Of a DNA stretch of 23,075 nt, positions 1 to 7,359 are shown piece by piece. Within the stretch, counting starts at the first letter, position 1; each line of letters begins with the position of its first letter. The stretch comes from Cryptobacterium sp. CAG:338. GTDB taxonomy: Bacteria; Actinomycetota; Coriobacteriia; Coriobacteriales; Eggerthellaceae. A program made the translations under genes and the position numbers. The notes below the pieces were generated by a model that made no database searches, had not been told where the DNA came from, and was given only the letters and a program-made list of their open reading frames with translations. The DNA lies in assembly GCA_000435475.1 (NCBI GenBank), contig FR896048.1, positions 42,221 to 65,295 on the forward strand. The letters are read 5' to 3'.

Positions 1-101
1 ATGGTGAATTTGTTCTGCTAGGTCTATTGTACGAAGCAATAGAAGTTTGTTCATTAAAAGATCATGGCGATTTGAAATATTCCTTATTGACTAATCTGTA
101 A
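1..101 (+). CDS. Possible 3' end of an upstream gene (partial)
   Basis: A frame starting at base 3 stays open to a TAA at 99-101 and gives 32 residues ending in YSLLTNL. The composition (leucine-rich start, then a charged KDHGDLK stretch) is plausible for the end of a real protein, but the piece is too short to recognise and no start is visible because the window begins inside it. It runs in the same direction as the pantothenate genes and ends 160 bases before the first of them. It could equally be a chance open frame. Confidence 0.3.
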   Translation, partial: GEFVLLGLLYEAIEVCSLKDHGDLKYSLLTNL

Positions 102-162
102 GAGGCGTATTAGAGTTACCTGCGTTGGACGATATCTTTACCTAGGGTGAAGAACCGTACCG

Positions 163-191
163 TTGGCATACCTAAGTGCATTGTCTATGAA
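163..191 (+). promoter_or_regulatory. Candidate sigma-70-type promoter for the pantothenate cluster
   Basis: TTGGCA at 163-168 (5 of 6 match to the -35 consensus) and TATGAA at 186-191 (4 of 6 match to the -10) are separated by exactly 17 bases. Transcription would start near base 198, about 60 bases before the ATG at 261. This is the best-looking pair in the region upstream of the DUF2520 gene, but it rests on pattern only. Confidence 0.35.
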
Positions 192-260
192 GGCTATAGC
201 TAAACCTTTCATTGATATTTGGTAATTGGGCATGCCCTTACGAAAGGGAAATATTTCATC

Positions 261-1130
261 ATGAACATTGGGTTCATTGGTGCTGGCAAGGCGGGAACCG
301 CACTAGGGCGATATCTCGTGGATTGCAATCAAAAGGTGGTTGGATATGCTAGCGCTACCTATGCTTCTGCGCAGGATGCTGCGTCATTTACAAATAGCCG
401 CGTGTTTTCATCGGCGGCAGAGTTGGCTCAAGCCAGCGATTTAATCTTTATTACTACTCCTGATGGAGTCATTTCTTCAGTTTGGAAAGAGCTTAGAGAA
501 GTTCATCGCAACAATGAATCTGTTTTAACTTCAAAAATAATTGCTCATTGTAGTGGTTGTTGCGCTTCGGACATTTTTGAAGGAGCGCACGAAATAGGCA
601 TTCCGGTATGTTCGGTTCATCCATTATTGGCGTTTGGCGATAAGGAAATCGCTCATCTGCAAGTTGCTCGTGCTCATTTTTCTGTCGAAGGTGACGAAAA
701 GGCATTGAGCATCATAATTCCTCTCTTCGAAGATTTGGGCAATTCTGTTCACCTTATTAAGGCAACAGATAAAACTCGCTATCATGCTGCTGCGGTTTTT
801 GCGAGTAATCTTGTATTGTCTCCTTTGGAGAACGCAACCGAATTGCTTAGACAATGCGGGTTTACTGAAGACGATGCGCGAGATGCCTTAAAGCCTCTTG
901 TTTATGGTAATATCGAAAACTTTTTTAATCTTGGAGCAGCGGCTTCTCTGACAGGTCCTGTTGAACGTAATGATTTATCCACGGTCTCTGATCACCTCCA
1001 TTCGCTCGATGACAAACGAGCCGCCTTATATCGTGCGCTTACGTGGTCTTTGATCGATATCGCAAAGCGTAAATATCCTTCTCGCACCTACGATGCATGG
1101 GGTTCAGTGCTGGGTGAACGCCTTTTTTAA
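261..1130 (+). CDS. Rossmann-fold DUF2520 protein, probable PanG-like ketopantoate reductase
   Basis: This 289-residue protein has an N-terminal NAD(P)-binding Rossmann fold with a glycine-rich loop (IGFIGAGKAGTALG) directly after the start, and a C-terminal helical DUF2520 domain with the LTGPVERND motif near residues 230-238. The architecture is that of 6-phosphogluconate dehydrogenase-like reductases. It stands at the head of panB-panC-panD, and no panE-type gene is present in the window. The inferred job is therefore NADPH-dependent reduction of ketopantoate to pantoate, the step between PanB and PanC. I believe the PanG reductases of Francisella and Enterococcus belong to this family but could not check. 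The start is placed at ATG 261, which puts the glycine loop at the N-terminus and has AAAGGGA at 243-249. An in-frame TTG at 219 would add 14 residues but has no ribosome binding site. The domain call is firm; the reaction is inferred from context. Confidence 0.85.
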   Translation: MNIGFIGAGKAGTALGRYLVDCNQKVVGYASATYASAQDAASFTNSRVFSSAAELAQASDLIFITTPDGVISSVWKELREVHRNNESVLTSKIIAHCSGCCASDIFEGAHEIGIPVCSVHPLLAFGDKEIAHLQVARAHFSVEGDEKALSIIIPLFEDLGNSVHLIKATDKTRYHAAAVFASNLVLSPLENATELLRQCGFTEDDARDALKPLVYGNIENFFNLGAAASLTGPVERNDLSTVSDHLHSLDDKRAALYRALTWSLIDIAKRKYPSRTYDAWGSVLGERLF

Positions 1131-1138
1131 TTCGAGAT

Positions 1139-1267
1139 TCAGTAAATATCGATAGCGAGATTAAGTGATACACAGAGATTAAGCAGGTAAATGGACCATG
1201 GGTAAATCATCGCGTAGTTCACCATGACGTAGCTCATCGTAATGTAGCTCGCCATAACGTAGCTCAC
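1139..1267 (-). CDS. Speculative 42-residue hydrophobic small protein encoded by tandem repeats
   Basis: Read on the minus strand, the intergenic repeats form one open frame from GTG 1267 to TGA 1139. The predicted peptide has a degenerate five-residue repeat (VSYVM, ASYIT, MSYVM, VNYAM) followed by a hydrophobic tail with two LNL motifs, so it could sit in the membrane. A weak AGGA lies 12 bases before the GTG. It would converge on the DUF2520 gene (8 bases between stops) and diverge from panB. Against it: a stop-free 15-base unit keeps a frame open automatically, the matching + strand frame is also open, and the start signal is poor. I cannot say it is expressed. Confidence 0.18.
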   Translation of the reverse strand: MSYVMASYITMSYVMVNYAMIYPWSIYLLNLCVSLNLAIDIY

Positions 1268-1270
1268 CAG
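1213..1270. repeat. Degenerate 15-base tandem repeat, four copies, upstream of panB
   Basis: Units are CGTAGTTCACCATGA (1213-1227), CGTAGCTCATCGTAA (1228-1242), TGTAGCTCGCCATAA (1243-1257) and a 13-base last copy CGTAGCTCACCAG (1258-1270). The consensus is near CGTAGCTCACCATAA. Just before, GAGATTAAG occurs twice 18 bases apart (1157-1165 and 1175-1183). The array lies in the 209-base gap between the DUF2520 gene and panB, about 70 bases before the panB start, so it would be transcribed within the cluster if the operon is read from base 198. Confidence 0.9.
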
Positions 1271-1339
1271 ATGCAAAAATCCTGATCAAATACGGCAATT
1301 CCTTGGAAAGAAACAGTTCGAATTGAAGGAGAATTTTAA

Positions 1340-2164
1340 ATGGCAGTAACTATTTCAACATTTCAGAAAATGCGTGACGAAAATAAGCCAATCGCTATGC
1401 TTACCGCCTACGATTATTCCACGGCTAAATTGATGGATAAGGCAGGCATTGATGGCATTTTGGTTGGTGATTCACTTGGGATGACCATGCTTGGCTACGA
1501 CAATACCCTTTCGGTCACCATGGAAGATATGCTTCATCACACCAAGCCAGTTGTTCGTGGTGCCAAAAACGCCTTAGTTGTTGCAGATATGCCTTATATG
1601 TCCTATCAAGTTTCAGTGCAGCAGGCGGTTGAAAATGCTGGTCGGCTGATTACTGAAGGGGGAGCGCAGGCTATCAAACTCGAAGGCGGAGCTAAGTTCT
1701 GTGCAGAAGTTGAAGCAATTACGCGCGCTTCAATTCCGGTAATGGGTCACATTGGATTGACACCCCAATCTATCAACGCTTTTGGTGGTTTTAAGGTTCA
1801 GGGTAAAAGTGAACAGGCAGCTCGTCAGATCATAGAAGATGCGCAAGCCTTAGAGGCAGCAGGTGCGTTTTCGCTTGTTCTTGAATGTATTCCTGCAAAA
1901 CTGGCTGCTCTTGTTACGAAGGCGGTAAAGATTCCCACTATTGGCATTGGATCTGGCGCTGAGTGCTCGGGTCAAATCTTGGTATATCAGGATATGTTGG
2001 GAATGTATAGCGATCTCGTTCCAAAATTCGCTCGAAAATTTGCCGATGTGGGAGCGGCAATGACAGAAGGCTTTAAAGCATATACGGCATCAGTTAAAGA
2101 TGTTTCATTTCCTGCCGAGGAGCACACTTTCAAAATTGATGATTCGGTAATCGAAAAACTCTAA
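1340..2164 (+). CDS. panB: 3-methyl-2-oxobutanoate hydroxymethyltransferase
   Basis: PanB transfers a hydroxymethyl group from 5,10-methylenetetrahydrofolate to 2-oxoisovalerate, giving ketopantoate, the first committed step of pantothenate synthesis in the cytoplasm. The 274-residue length is normal for the family. Visible family motifs are TAYDYSTA near residue 22, LVGDSLGM with Asp44 as the likely metal ligand, VVADMPYMSY with Asp83, the KLEGG segment near residue 115, LVLECIPA holding the likely catalytic Glu, and the C-terminal IGIGSG segment and QDMLGMY. A good ribosome binding site, GAAGGAGA at 1325-1332, sets the ATG at 1340. The gene follows the DUF2520 gene after 209 bases and precedes panC by 63 bases, so one operon is likely, although the long repeat-bearing gap could hold a second promoter. 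Confidence 0.97.
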   Translation: MAVTISTFQKMRDENKPIAMLTAYDYSTAKLMDKAGIDGILVGDSLGMTMLGYDNTLSVTMEDMLHHTKPVVRGAKNALVVADMPYMSYQVSVQQAVENAGRLITEGGAQAIKLEGGAKFCAEVEAITRASIPVMGHIGLTPQSINAFGGFKVQGKSEQAARQIIEDAQALEAAGAFSLVLECIPAKLAALVTKAVKIPTIGIGSGAECSGQILVYQDMLGMYSDLVPKFARKFADVGAAMTEGFKAYTASVKDVSFPAEEHTFKIDDSVIEKL

Positions 2165-2227
2165 CAAATGATTTTGTTTGGTTTATTGCTTAATTCATAT
2201 AAGAACAATCGATAGAAAGAGAAACTT

Positions 2228-3079
2228 GTGGTTGAACTGGTAGAAACAATTAAAGAAGTACGAGATCGGGTTGCTCAGTGGCGCAATGAGGGGTTAACTG
2301 TTGGTCTTGTTCCTACAATGGGATATCTACACGAAGGACACCAAAGCCTTATTCGTCAAGCAGCTCAAGATAATGATCGTGTTGTGGTAAGTGTTTTCGT
2401 TAATCCAACTCAATTTGGTGTTGGTGAAGATTTAGAAAGCTATCCGCGCGATATTGCACATGATAAAACCGCTTGTGATCAAGCAGGGGCGTCGTTGATA
2501 TTTCATCCTGCGGTAGATGAAATGTATTACCCCGACAGAAGTACCACCATTCATATGGCTGATATCTCTGAGGAACTTTGTGGCAAAAGCAGACCCATTC
2601 ATTTTGATGGAGTGTGTTTGGTGGTAAATAAGCTTTTCAATATCGTTCAACCTGATCGAGCGTATTTCGGACAAAAAGATGCTCAGCAATTACTGGTTAT
2701 TCGTCGCATGGTTCGAGATTTAAATATCAATGTTGAGGTTATTGGTTGTCCAATTGTTCGCGAAAAAGATGGCCTTGCAAAAAGCTCTCGTAATACCTAT
2801 CTCAATCCTGAAGAGCGAAAAGCGGCTACGGTGCTCTATCGAGCTTTAAGTGCAGGCAAGCATCTTTGCGAGGCAGGAGAGCGTAATACTCGAGTGGTAC
2901 GCGCATGTATTGCGGAGGTACTTTCAGAAGAGCCTTTAGCTGATTCCGAGTATATAGAGATCGTAAGTGCAGATACGGTAAAGCCAGTTGAGTGCATTGA
3001 AGGCGAAGTGTTGTGCGCACTTGCGGTACGTATTGGTAAAACACGCCTTATAGATAATTTTTTCTTTATGGCTAAGTAA
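2228..3079 (+). CDS. panC: Pantothenate synthetase (pantoate-beta-alanine ligase)
   Basis: PanC joins pantoate and beta-alanine with ATP through a pantoyl-adenylate, the last step to pantothenate. The protein is 283 residues, a typical length for the family. The nucleotidyl-transferase HIGH-like motif is HEGH at residues 35-38 after VPTMGYL. FGQKDAQQ lies at residues 147-154, and the KMSKS-like loop is AKSSRN at 184-189, where many family members have MSSRN. The start is a GTG preceded only by a weak purine stretch (AAAGAGA), suggesting modest initiation. No better in-frame start is visible, and the homology begins immediately. It lies between panB and panD on the same strand, 53 bases before panD. 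Confidence 0.97.
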   Translation: MVELVETIKEVRDRVAQWRNEGLTVGLVPTMGYLHEGHQSLIRQAAQDNDRVVVSVFVNPTQFGVGEDLESYPRDIAHDKTACDQAGASLIFHPAVDEMYYPDRSTTIHMADISEELCGKSRPIHFDGVCLVVNKLFNIVQPDRAYFGQKDAQQLLVIRRMVRDLNINVEVIGCPIVREKDGLAKSSRNTYLNPEERKAATVLYRALSAGKHLCEAGERNTRVVRACIAEVLSEEPLADSEYIEIVSADTVKPVECIEGEVLCALAVRIGKTRLIDNFFFMAK

Positions 3080-3132
3080 ATACTTGGAATCTACGTATAC
3101 CTAAAACTACTAAAAGGAGGAATTTCGTATCC

Positions 3133-3519
3133 ATGATTCTGAATATGCTGAAAGGTAAAATCCATCGCGCCACTATTCGCCAAGCAGAACTCGATTATGT
3201 GGGCAGCATCACAATTGATAAGGATTTGTTAGATGCCGCAAATATTTTGGAGTATGAAACGGTGCAAGTGGTGGATGTTAATAATGGCGCTCGTTTGGAA
3301 ACTTACACCATTGCTGGGGAACGAGGCAGTGGAATGATTTGTCTTAACGGTGCTGCTGCTCGTTTGGTACAGCCAGGAGATACATGCATTATTATGTGCT
3401 ACTGCCAAATGACGCCAGAAGAAGCAGAAACGCATCGACCACACGTAGTCTTCGTGGATGAAGAAAATACGATTCGTGAAGTGATGCGCTACGAAAAGCA
3501 TGGGGACATTTCTCAATAA
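3133..3519 (+). CDS. panD: Aspartate 1-decarboxylase precursor
   Basis: PanD makes beta-alanine from aspartate, the substrate that PanC joins to pantoate. It is made as an inactive proenzyme that cuts itself between Gly24 and Ser25 to form a pyruvoyl cofactor. Here YVGSIT places Gly24-Ser25 exactly at the expected positions when the ATG at 3133 is used, which supports that start over the ATG at 3145. The N-terminal MLKGKIHRATI block and the later GAAARLVQPGD and CYCQM segments fit the family. The length of 128 residues is normal. A very strong ribosome binding site, AAAGGAGG at 3113-3120, stands 12 bases before the ATG. It is the last gene of the pantothenate cluster. Confidence 0.97.
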   Translation: MILNMLKGKIHRATIRQAELDYVGSITIDKDLLDAANILEYETVQVVDVNNGARLETYTIAGERGSGMICLNGAAARLVQPGDTCIIMCYCQMTPEEAETHRPHVVFVDEENTIREVMRYEKHGDISQ

Positions 3520-3538
3520 GATACCAGCGCTTATTGTT

Positions 3539-3559
3539 TTTATAAATCTCATTTATAAA
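3539..3559. repeat. A/T-only inverted repeat after panD
   Basis: TTTATAAAT at 3539-3547 and ATTTATAAA at 3551-3559 are perfect reverse complements around a CTC loop. The stem has no G-C pairs, so it would be weak as RNA. It lies between the panD stop and the stronger hairpin at 3567-3616 and may be a minor 3' end structure or chance in AT-rich DNA. Confidence 0.45.
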
Positions 3560-3566
3560 TTGAAAG

Positions 3567-3620
3567 AGTGTGCGGTTAGAGAGGCATAGGTTTTCCTGGG
3601 TTTCTCGCCGCACACTTTTG
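3567..3620 (+). terminator. Hairpin terminator after panD
   Basis: AGTGTGCGG at 3567-3575 pairs perfectly with CCGCACACT at 3608-3616, followed at once by TTTG. Inside the loop GAGA (3579-3582) can pair with TCTC (3603-3606) and AGG (3588-3590) with CCT (3595-3597), giving one long interrupted hairpin. The T-run is short. It separates the pantothenate cluster from pntA, which starts at 3692. Confidence 0.6.
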
Positions 3621-3691
3621 TAATATAGACAAACAATAAATCAGTTACAGAAGGGGTACCTCTCTTTTATTCGTAATGAGGGAGATGAATA

Positions 3692-5233
3692 ATGCTGATA
3701 GGTATACCAAAAGAATTAACAGAAAACCAAACGCTTGTTGCTGGTTCACCCGATACGGTCAAGAAGCTCATTAAGCTTGGGTATGAGGTCTGCGTTGAAA
3801 AGGGCGCAGGAGTTAAGGCTCGGTATTTTGACGAACAATATGAACAGGCGGGGGCTCGCATCGTTGATGAGGTTGAAGCCTGGGGTGCCGATATAGTGGT
3901 TTGTTTGGATATTCCAACGCCTGAATATATGAAACTCATTAAAGAAGGTGCCACCTTAATATCTCGCATGAACCCTAGGACGAATACTGATTTTGTGCGC
4001 GCTTGTGAAGACAAAGGCTTAACGGCTCTTGCGATGGATGAAGTTCCTCGTATCAGTCGTGCTCAATCACTTGATGTTCGTAGCTCCATGATGAATGTAG
4101 CCGGATATCGAGCAGTAGTAGAGGCGGCAAGTGCTTTCGGACGAACCTTTACTGGTCAGGTTACTGCTGCGGGGAAAGTACCTCCGGCAAAAGTGTATGT
4201 TATTGGAGTTGGTGTTGCGGGTCTAGCGGCTATTGGTCAAGCAGGAGCTATGGGCGCTGAAGTTTCTGCGACTGACGTGCGTCCTGAAGTCGCCGATCAG
4301 GTTAAGTCGCTTGGCGGTAAGTTCGTAGAGATTCCCGTAAAACAGGAAAGCTCAGATGGCTATGCAAAGGCTTTGGATGAGGAGCAGCAGAAGTTAACCC
4401 TTGAGGTATACACCAAGCAGTGTATGCAAAGCGACATTGTTATAACTACAGCAAGAGTTCCTGGCCATCCTGCACCGCTTTTGGTGACAAAAGAGGCAGT
4501 GGCAGCAATGAAGCCTGGTTCGGTAATTGTCGATATGGGTGCAAGCGAGCTTGGCGGGAACTGCGCTTTATCTAAGCCAGATGAAGTAGTGGTCACTGAC
4601 AATGGGGTCACTATTATAGGCTGGACTAACTTACCAGCACGTTTGCCTGGACAAGCATCTCAGCTTTTTGGGCAAAACATAGTCAATTTCTTGAAGCTCG
4701 TTACTCCGCAAAAGGATGGGGTTCTTTCTCTTGACGAAGAAGATGTAGTGGTTCGTGGCGTTACGGTTACCTTACATGGTGAAAGCATGTGGCCACCCCC
4801 AGAAGTGAAAGTGTCCGTTTCTACTCACGAGGAAGATAAACAAGAAGCAGAAAAAACTAACCCTTCACAAGAGAAGTCGCCCTTTGTAAAGCATTGGTGG
4901 AAGGTTTTAGCAGGGGTTTTGGCTGTTGCTTTGATTATGGTGTCTCCTGCAAGTGTTGCTGGCCACTACATTGTGTTTATGCTTGCCGTTGTAGTGGGCT
5001 TTTATGTTATTACCAATGTTACTCATACCCTGCATACTCCCTTAATGTCAGAAACCAACGCTATTTCAGGCATCATTATCGTGGGCGCAATTTTATTGAT
5101 AGGATCAGGCAACTTAGTCGTGCAGATTCTTTCTTTTGTTGCTATGGCAATTGCGGCAATTAATATTTTCGGTGGTTTTATGGTTACGCAGCGTATGCTC
5201 AAGATGTTTGAGAGGAGCTCTGAGGATAAGTAA
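3692..5233 (+). CDS. pntA: NAD(P) transhydrogenase subunit alpha
   Basis: PntA is the alpha subunit of the membrane proton-translocating transhydrogenase, which uses the proton gradient to move hydride from NADH to NADP+. Its 513 residues match the single-chain E. coli-type alpha subunit rather than the split PntAA/PntAB form. The NAD(H)-binding domain fills about residues 1-370: IGIPKE at the start, RSSMMNVAGYRAVVEAA near 130, the transhydrogenase loop TGQVTAAGKVPPAKV, and the Rossmann loop GVGVAG at 172-177. A charged linker follows, then about four membrane segments between residues 403 and 500. GAGGGAGA upstream of the ATG is a good ribosome binding site. The stop codon overlaps the pntB start by one base (TAATG), so translation is probably coupled. 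The enzyme makes NADPH, which the neighbouring pantothenate pathway consumes at the reductase step. Confidence 0.96.
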   Translation: MLIGIPKELTENQTLVAGSPDTVKKLIKLGYEVCVEKGAGVKARYFDEQYEQAGARIVDEVEAWGADIVVCLDIPTPEYMKLIKEGATLISRMNPRTNTDFVRACEDKGLTALAMDEVPRISRAQSLDVRSSMMNVAGYRAVVEAASAFGRTFTGQVTAAGKVPPAKVYVIGVGVAGLAAIGQAGAMGAEVSATDVRPEVADQVKSLGGKFVEIPVKQESSDGYAKALDEEQQKLTLEVYTKQCMQSDIVITTARVPGHPAPLLVTKEAVAAMKPGSVIVDMGASELGGNCALSKPDEVVVTDNGVTIIGWTNLPARLPGQASQLFGQNIVNFLKLVTPQKDGVLSLDEEDVVVRGVTVTLHGESMWPPPEVKVSVSTHEEDKQEAEKTNPSQEKSPFVKHWWKVLAGVLAVALIMVSPASVAGHYIVFMLAVVVGFYVITNVTHTLHTPLMSETNAISGIIIVGAILLIGSGNLVVQILSFVAMAIAAINIFGGFMVTQRMLKMFERSSEDK

Positions 5234-6702
5234 TGCAGACACTCGTCTCTGAACAAATTCTTTCGCTTTTTACTAGTTTTGAAACTTTGGCTTACCTTTT
5301 GGCAGGTTTATTGTTTATTTTGGCTTTAGCAAATCTCTCTAAGCAAAAAACAGCGCTTCGGGGAAATAAACTTGGCATTGCCGGAATGACCTTGGCGTTG
5401 GTGGCGGTAATTTTAGTTACGGTCGTATCTAACACCACTAATCCTTTAATGGCAGTTGTGCTGTTGGTAGTTGCTCTTCTTATCGGGGCAGCAATTGGCA
5501 CCTGGAAAGCGCGAAGTGTCCAAATGACGGAAATGCCACAGCTTGTTGCGATGCTCCATTCTTTTGTGGGTGCCGCAGCGGTGCTGGTGGGATTCAATTC
5601 GTTTATTACTACCCCTGGAGCAGTAATAAGTGACCCGACGGCAGCAGCAGAAAATGCTTTCCATATGGGGGAAGTTGGTATAGCGGTATTTATTGGTGCC
5701 GTTACGCTTACGGGTTCAATAATTGCCTATCTGAAGTTGGCGGGAAAAATTTCAGGAAAACCGCTTACTTTACCAGGAAGAAACGCGATAAATCTCTTGA
5801 TGTTGGTAGCTATTATTGCCTGCATCGCCTGGCTAGTGAACACAAAGGGATTAGAAGCTGGTCTCATTCCACTTGGTATCATTACGGTTGTTTCTTTAGT
5901 ACTAGGTTTTCACTTGGTTATGGCTATTGGTGGCGGAGATATGCCGGTAGTTGTTTCAATGCTAAACAGCTATTCAGGTTGGGCTGCTGCAATGGCTGGC
6001 TTTACCTTAGGAAATGATCTTTTGATCATTACGGGTGCTTTAGTCGGTTCTTCTGGTGCTTATTTGAGTTACATCATGTGCAAGGGAATGAATCGTAATT
6101 TTATTTCAGTTATTTTAGGGGGCTTTGGTTCTGATGGCTCCTCTACAGGAGGTGCTGCTACCACAAAAGCAATGGGTAGCTATACTACGATCACTCCAGA
6201 AGAAATTGCAGAAGAATTAAAAGCTGCTAAATCGGTTGTGATATGTCCTGGATACGGTATGGCAGTTGCGCAAGCGCAATTCCCCGTAGCTGAAATGACT
6301 CATAAATTAATGAACTATGGGGTCGATGTTAAGTTTGCCATTCATCCTGTAGCTGGTCGTATGCCAGGGCACATGAATGTTTTATTGGCAGAGGCTAAAG
6401 TTCCTTATGATGCGGTATTGGAAATGGATGAAATCAACGAGGATTTTGATGAAGTAGATATAGCGTTAGTGATTGGCGCAAACGATACGGTAAATCCTTC
6501 TGCCTTAACTGATCCGAATAGTCCTATTGCAGGTATGCCTGTTTTAAAGGTATGGGAAGCAGGCAAAGTGGTAGTCTCTAAAAGAACAATGGGTAATGCA
6601 GGCTATTCGGGCGTAGAAAATCCCCTGTTTTATAACGACAATACCGACATGCTTCTAGGAGATGCAAAAGTTTCGGTTGACGCAATCGTTGCCGCTCTTT
6701 AA
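5233..6702 (+). CDS. pntB: NAD(P) transhydrogenase subunit beta
   Basis: PntB supplies most of the proton channel and the NADP(H)-binding domain of the transhydrogenase. The 489-residue protein opens with a long hydrophobic region of about eight to nine membrane helices (to about residue 280), including the LNSYSGWAAAMAGF segment typical of the family. The soluble domain begins near residue 310 and carries the NADP-site motifs CPGYGMAVAQAQ, HPVAGRMPGHMNVLLAEA, IGANDTVNP and VSKRTM. It is somewhat longer than the E. coli protein (462), mainly at the N-terminus. The ATG overlaps the pntA stop, and GGAG-rich sequence at 5211-5225 inside the end of pntA can serve as the ribosome binding site. A strong terminator follows at 6799-6838. 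Confidence 0.96.
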   Translation: MQTLVSEQILSLFTSFETLAYLLAGLLFILALANLSKQKTALRGNKLGIAGMTLALVAVILVTVVSNTTNPLMAVVLLVVALLIGAAIGTWKARSVQMTEMPQLVAMLHSFVGAAAVLVGFNSFITTPGAVISDPTAAAENAFHMGEVGIAVFIGAVTLTGSIIAYLKLAGKISGKPLTLPGRNAINLLMLVAIIACIAWLVNTKGLEAGLIPLGIITVVSLVLGFHLVMAIGGGDMPVVVSMLNSYSGWAAAMAGFTLGNDLLIITGALVGSSGAYLSYIMCKGMNRNFISVILGGFGSDGSSTGGAATTKAMGSYTTITPEEIAEELKAAKSVVICPGYGMAVAQAQFPVAEMTHKLMNYGVDVKFAIHPVAGRMPGHMNVLLAEAKVPYDAVLEMDEINEDFDEVDIALVIGANDTVNPSALTDPNSPIAGMPVLKVWEAGKVVVSKRTMGNAGYSGVENPLFYNDNTDMLLGDAKVSVDAIVAAL

Positions 6703-6798
6703 GGATGCGAAGTATCCGAATAAACTATTCGCTAAGCGGATGGAGCGGTTGGTTAACAATTAGTTCGAGCTTGTATTAAGAGCTCAGAAAATAAGAGA

Positions 6799-6838
6799 AA
6801 CCGTATACCTTTAAGCACTGCTCAAAAGGTATACGGTT
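6799..6838. terminator. Bidirectional terminator between pntB and the HIT gene
   Basis: AACCGTATACCTTT (6799-6812) pairs perfectly with AAAGGTATACGGTT (6825-6838), a 14-base-pair stem with a 12-base loop. GTTTAAATTTT follows on the + strand, and the minus-strand side runs into TTTCTCTTAT. The convergent genes pntB (stop 6702) and the HIT gene (stop 6858) both end into it. Confidence 0.85.
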
Positions 6839-6857
6839 GTTTAAATTTTGGCAAAGA

Positions 6858-7226
6858 TTATTTATTTTCTTCCAGGCGCTGAGATTCCTCGAAAGTTGCG
6901 CGGCCCATCTTAATGCCGCCCATAACATGGATATGAAGATGGTCTACGGTTGCTGCTGAATCAGGACCTGTGTTAATTACGCAGCGAAAACCAGACTCAT
7001 TTACTCCTTTGATCTCTGCGACTTTTGGGACAACAGAGAGCAAATGACCTAAAACTTCTGCAGGAACGTTATCTTGCAGGTTGTCAAAATGCTGCTTAGG
7101 AACAATGAGGGTATGAACAGGAGCTTCTGGCTCAATGTCATCGAAGGCATAACAAAGATCATCTTCGTAAACTTTTGCAGAGGGAATTTCGCCAGAAATT
7201 ATCTTACAGAACAAGCAATCGCTCAT
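6858..7226 (-). CDS. HIT family protein (HinT-like nucleotide hydrolase)
   Basis: This 122-residue protein belongs to the histidine triad superfamily, whose HinT members hydrolyse purine nucleoside phosphoramidates and AMP conjugates. The catalytic triad is HLHIHV with His96, His98 and His100, followed by MGG. CLFC at residues 4-7 with His46 in the VPKQHF segment resembles the zinc-binding set seen in many bacterial HIT proteins. Most HinT proteins have GQTV before the triad; here the segment reads AATVD, a small departure. On the minus strand AAAGGA lies six bases before the ATG. The gene is alone, 133 bases from the MATE gene, and shares its terminator with pntB. The physiological substrate cannot be told from sequence. 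Confidence 0.93.
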   Translation of the reverse strand: MSDCLFCKIISGEIPSAKVYEDDLCYAFDDIEPEAPVHTLIVPKQHFDNLQDNVPAEVLGHLLSVVPKVAEIKGVNESGFRCVINTGPDSAATVDHLHIHVMGGIKMGRATFEESQRLEENK

Positions 7227-7359
7227 GAGGATCCTTTCTCGAAATAGATTCAGCGATTAAGAAGCGTTACCATGCAACTTAAAACAATTCTATTTTATCG
7301 TGAAGTGAAAGCTCTGGTTTAATCAGTTCAATTTTTGCATCATCTTTTGGCGGTAAATT

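Noticed and set aside
1213..1270. Tandem repeats before panB as a CRISPR array
   Set aside because: The 15-base units are directly adjacent with no unique spacers, and no cas genes are present. They are simple tandem repeats.
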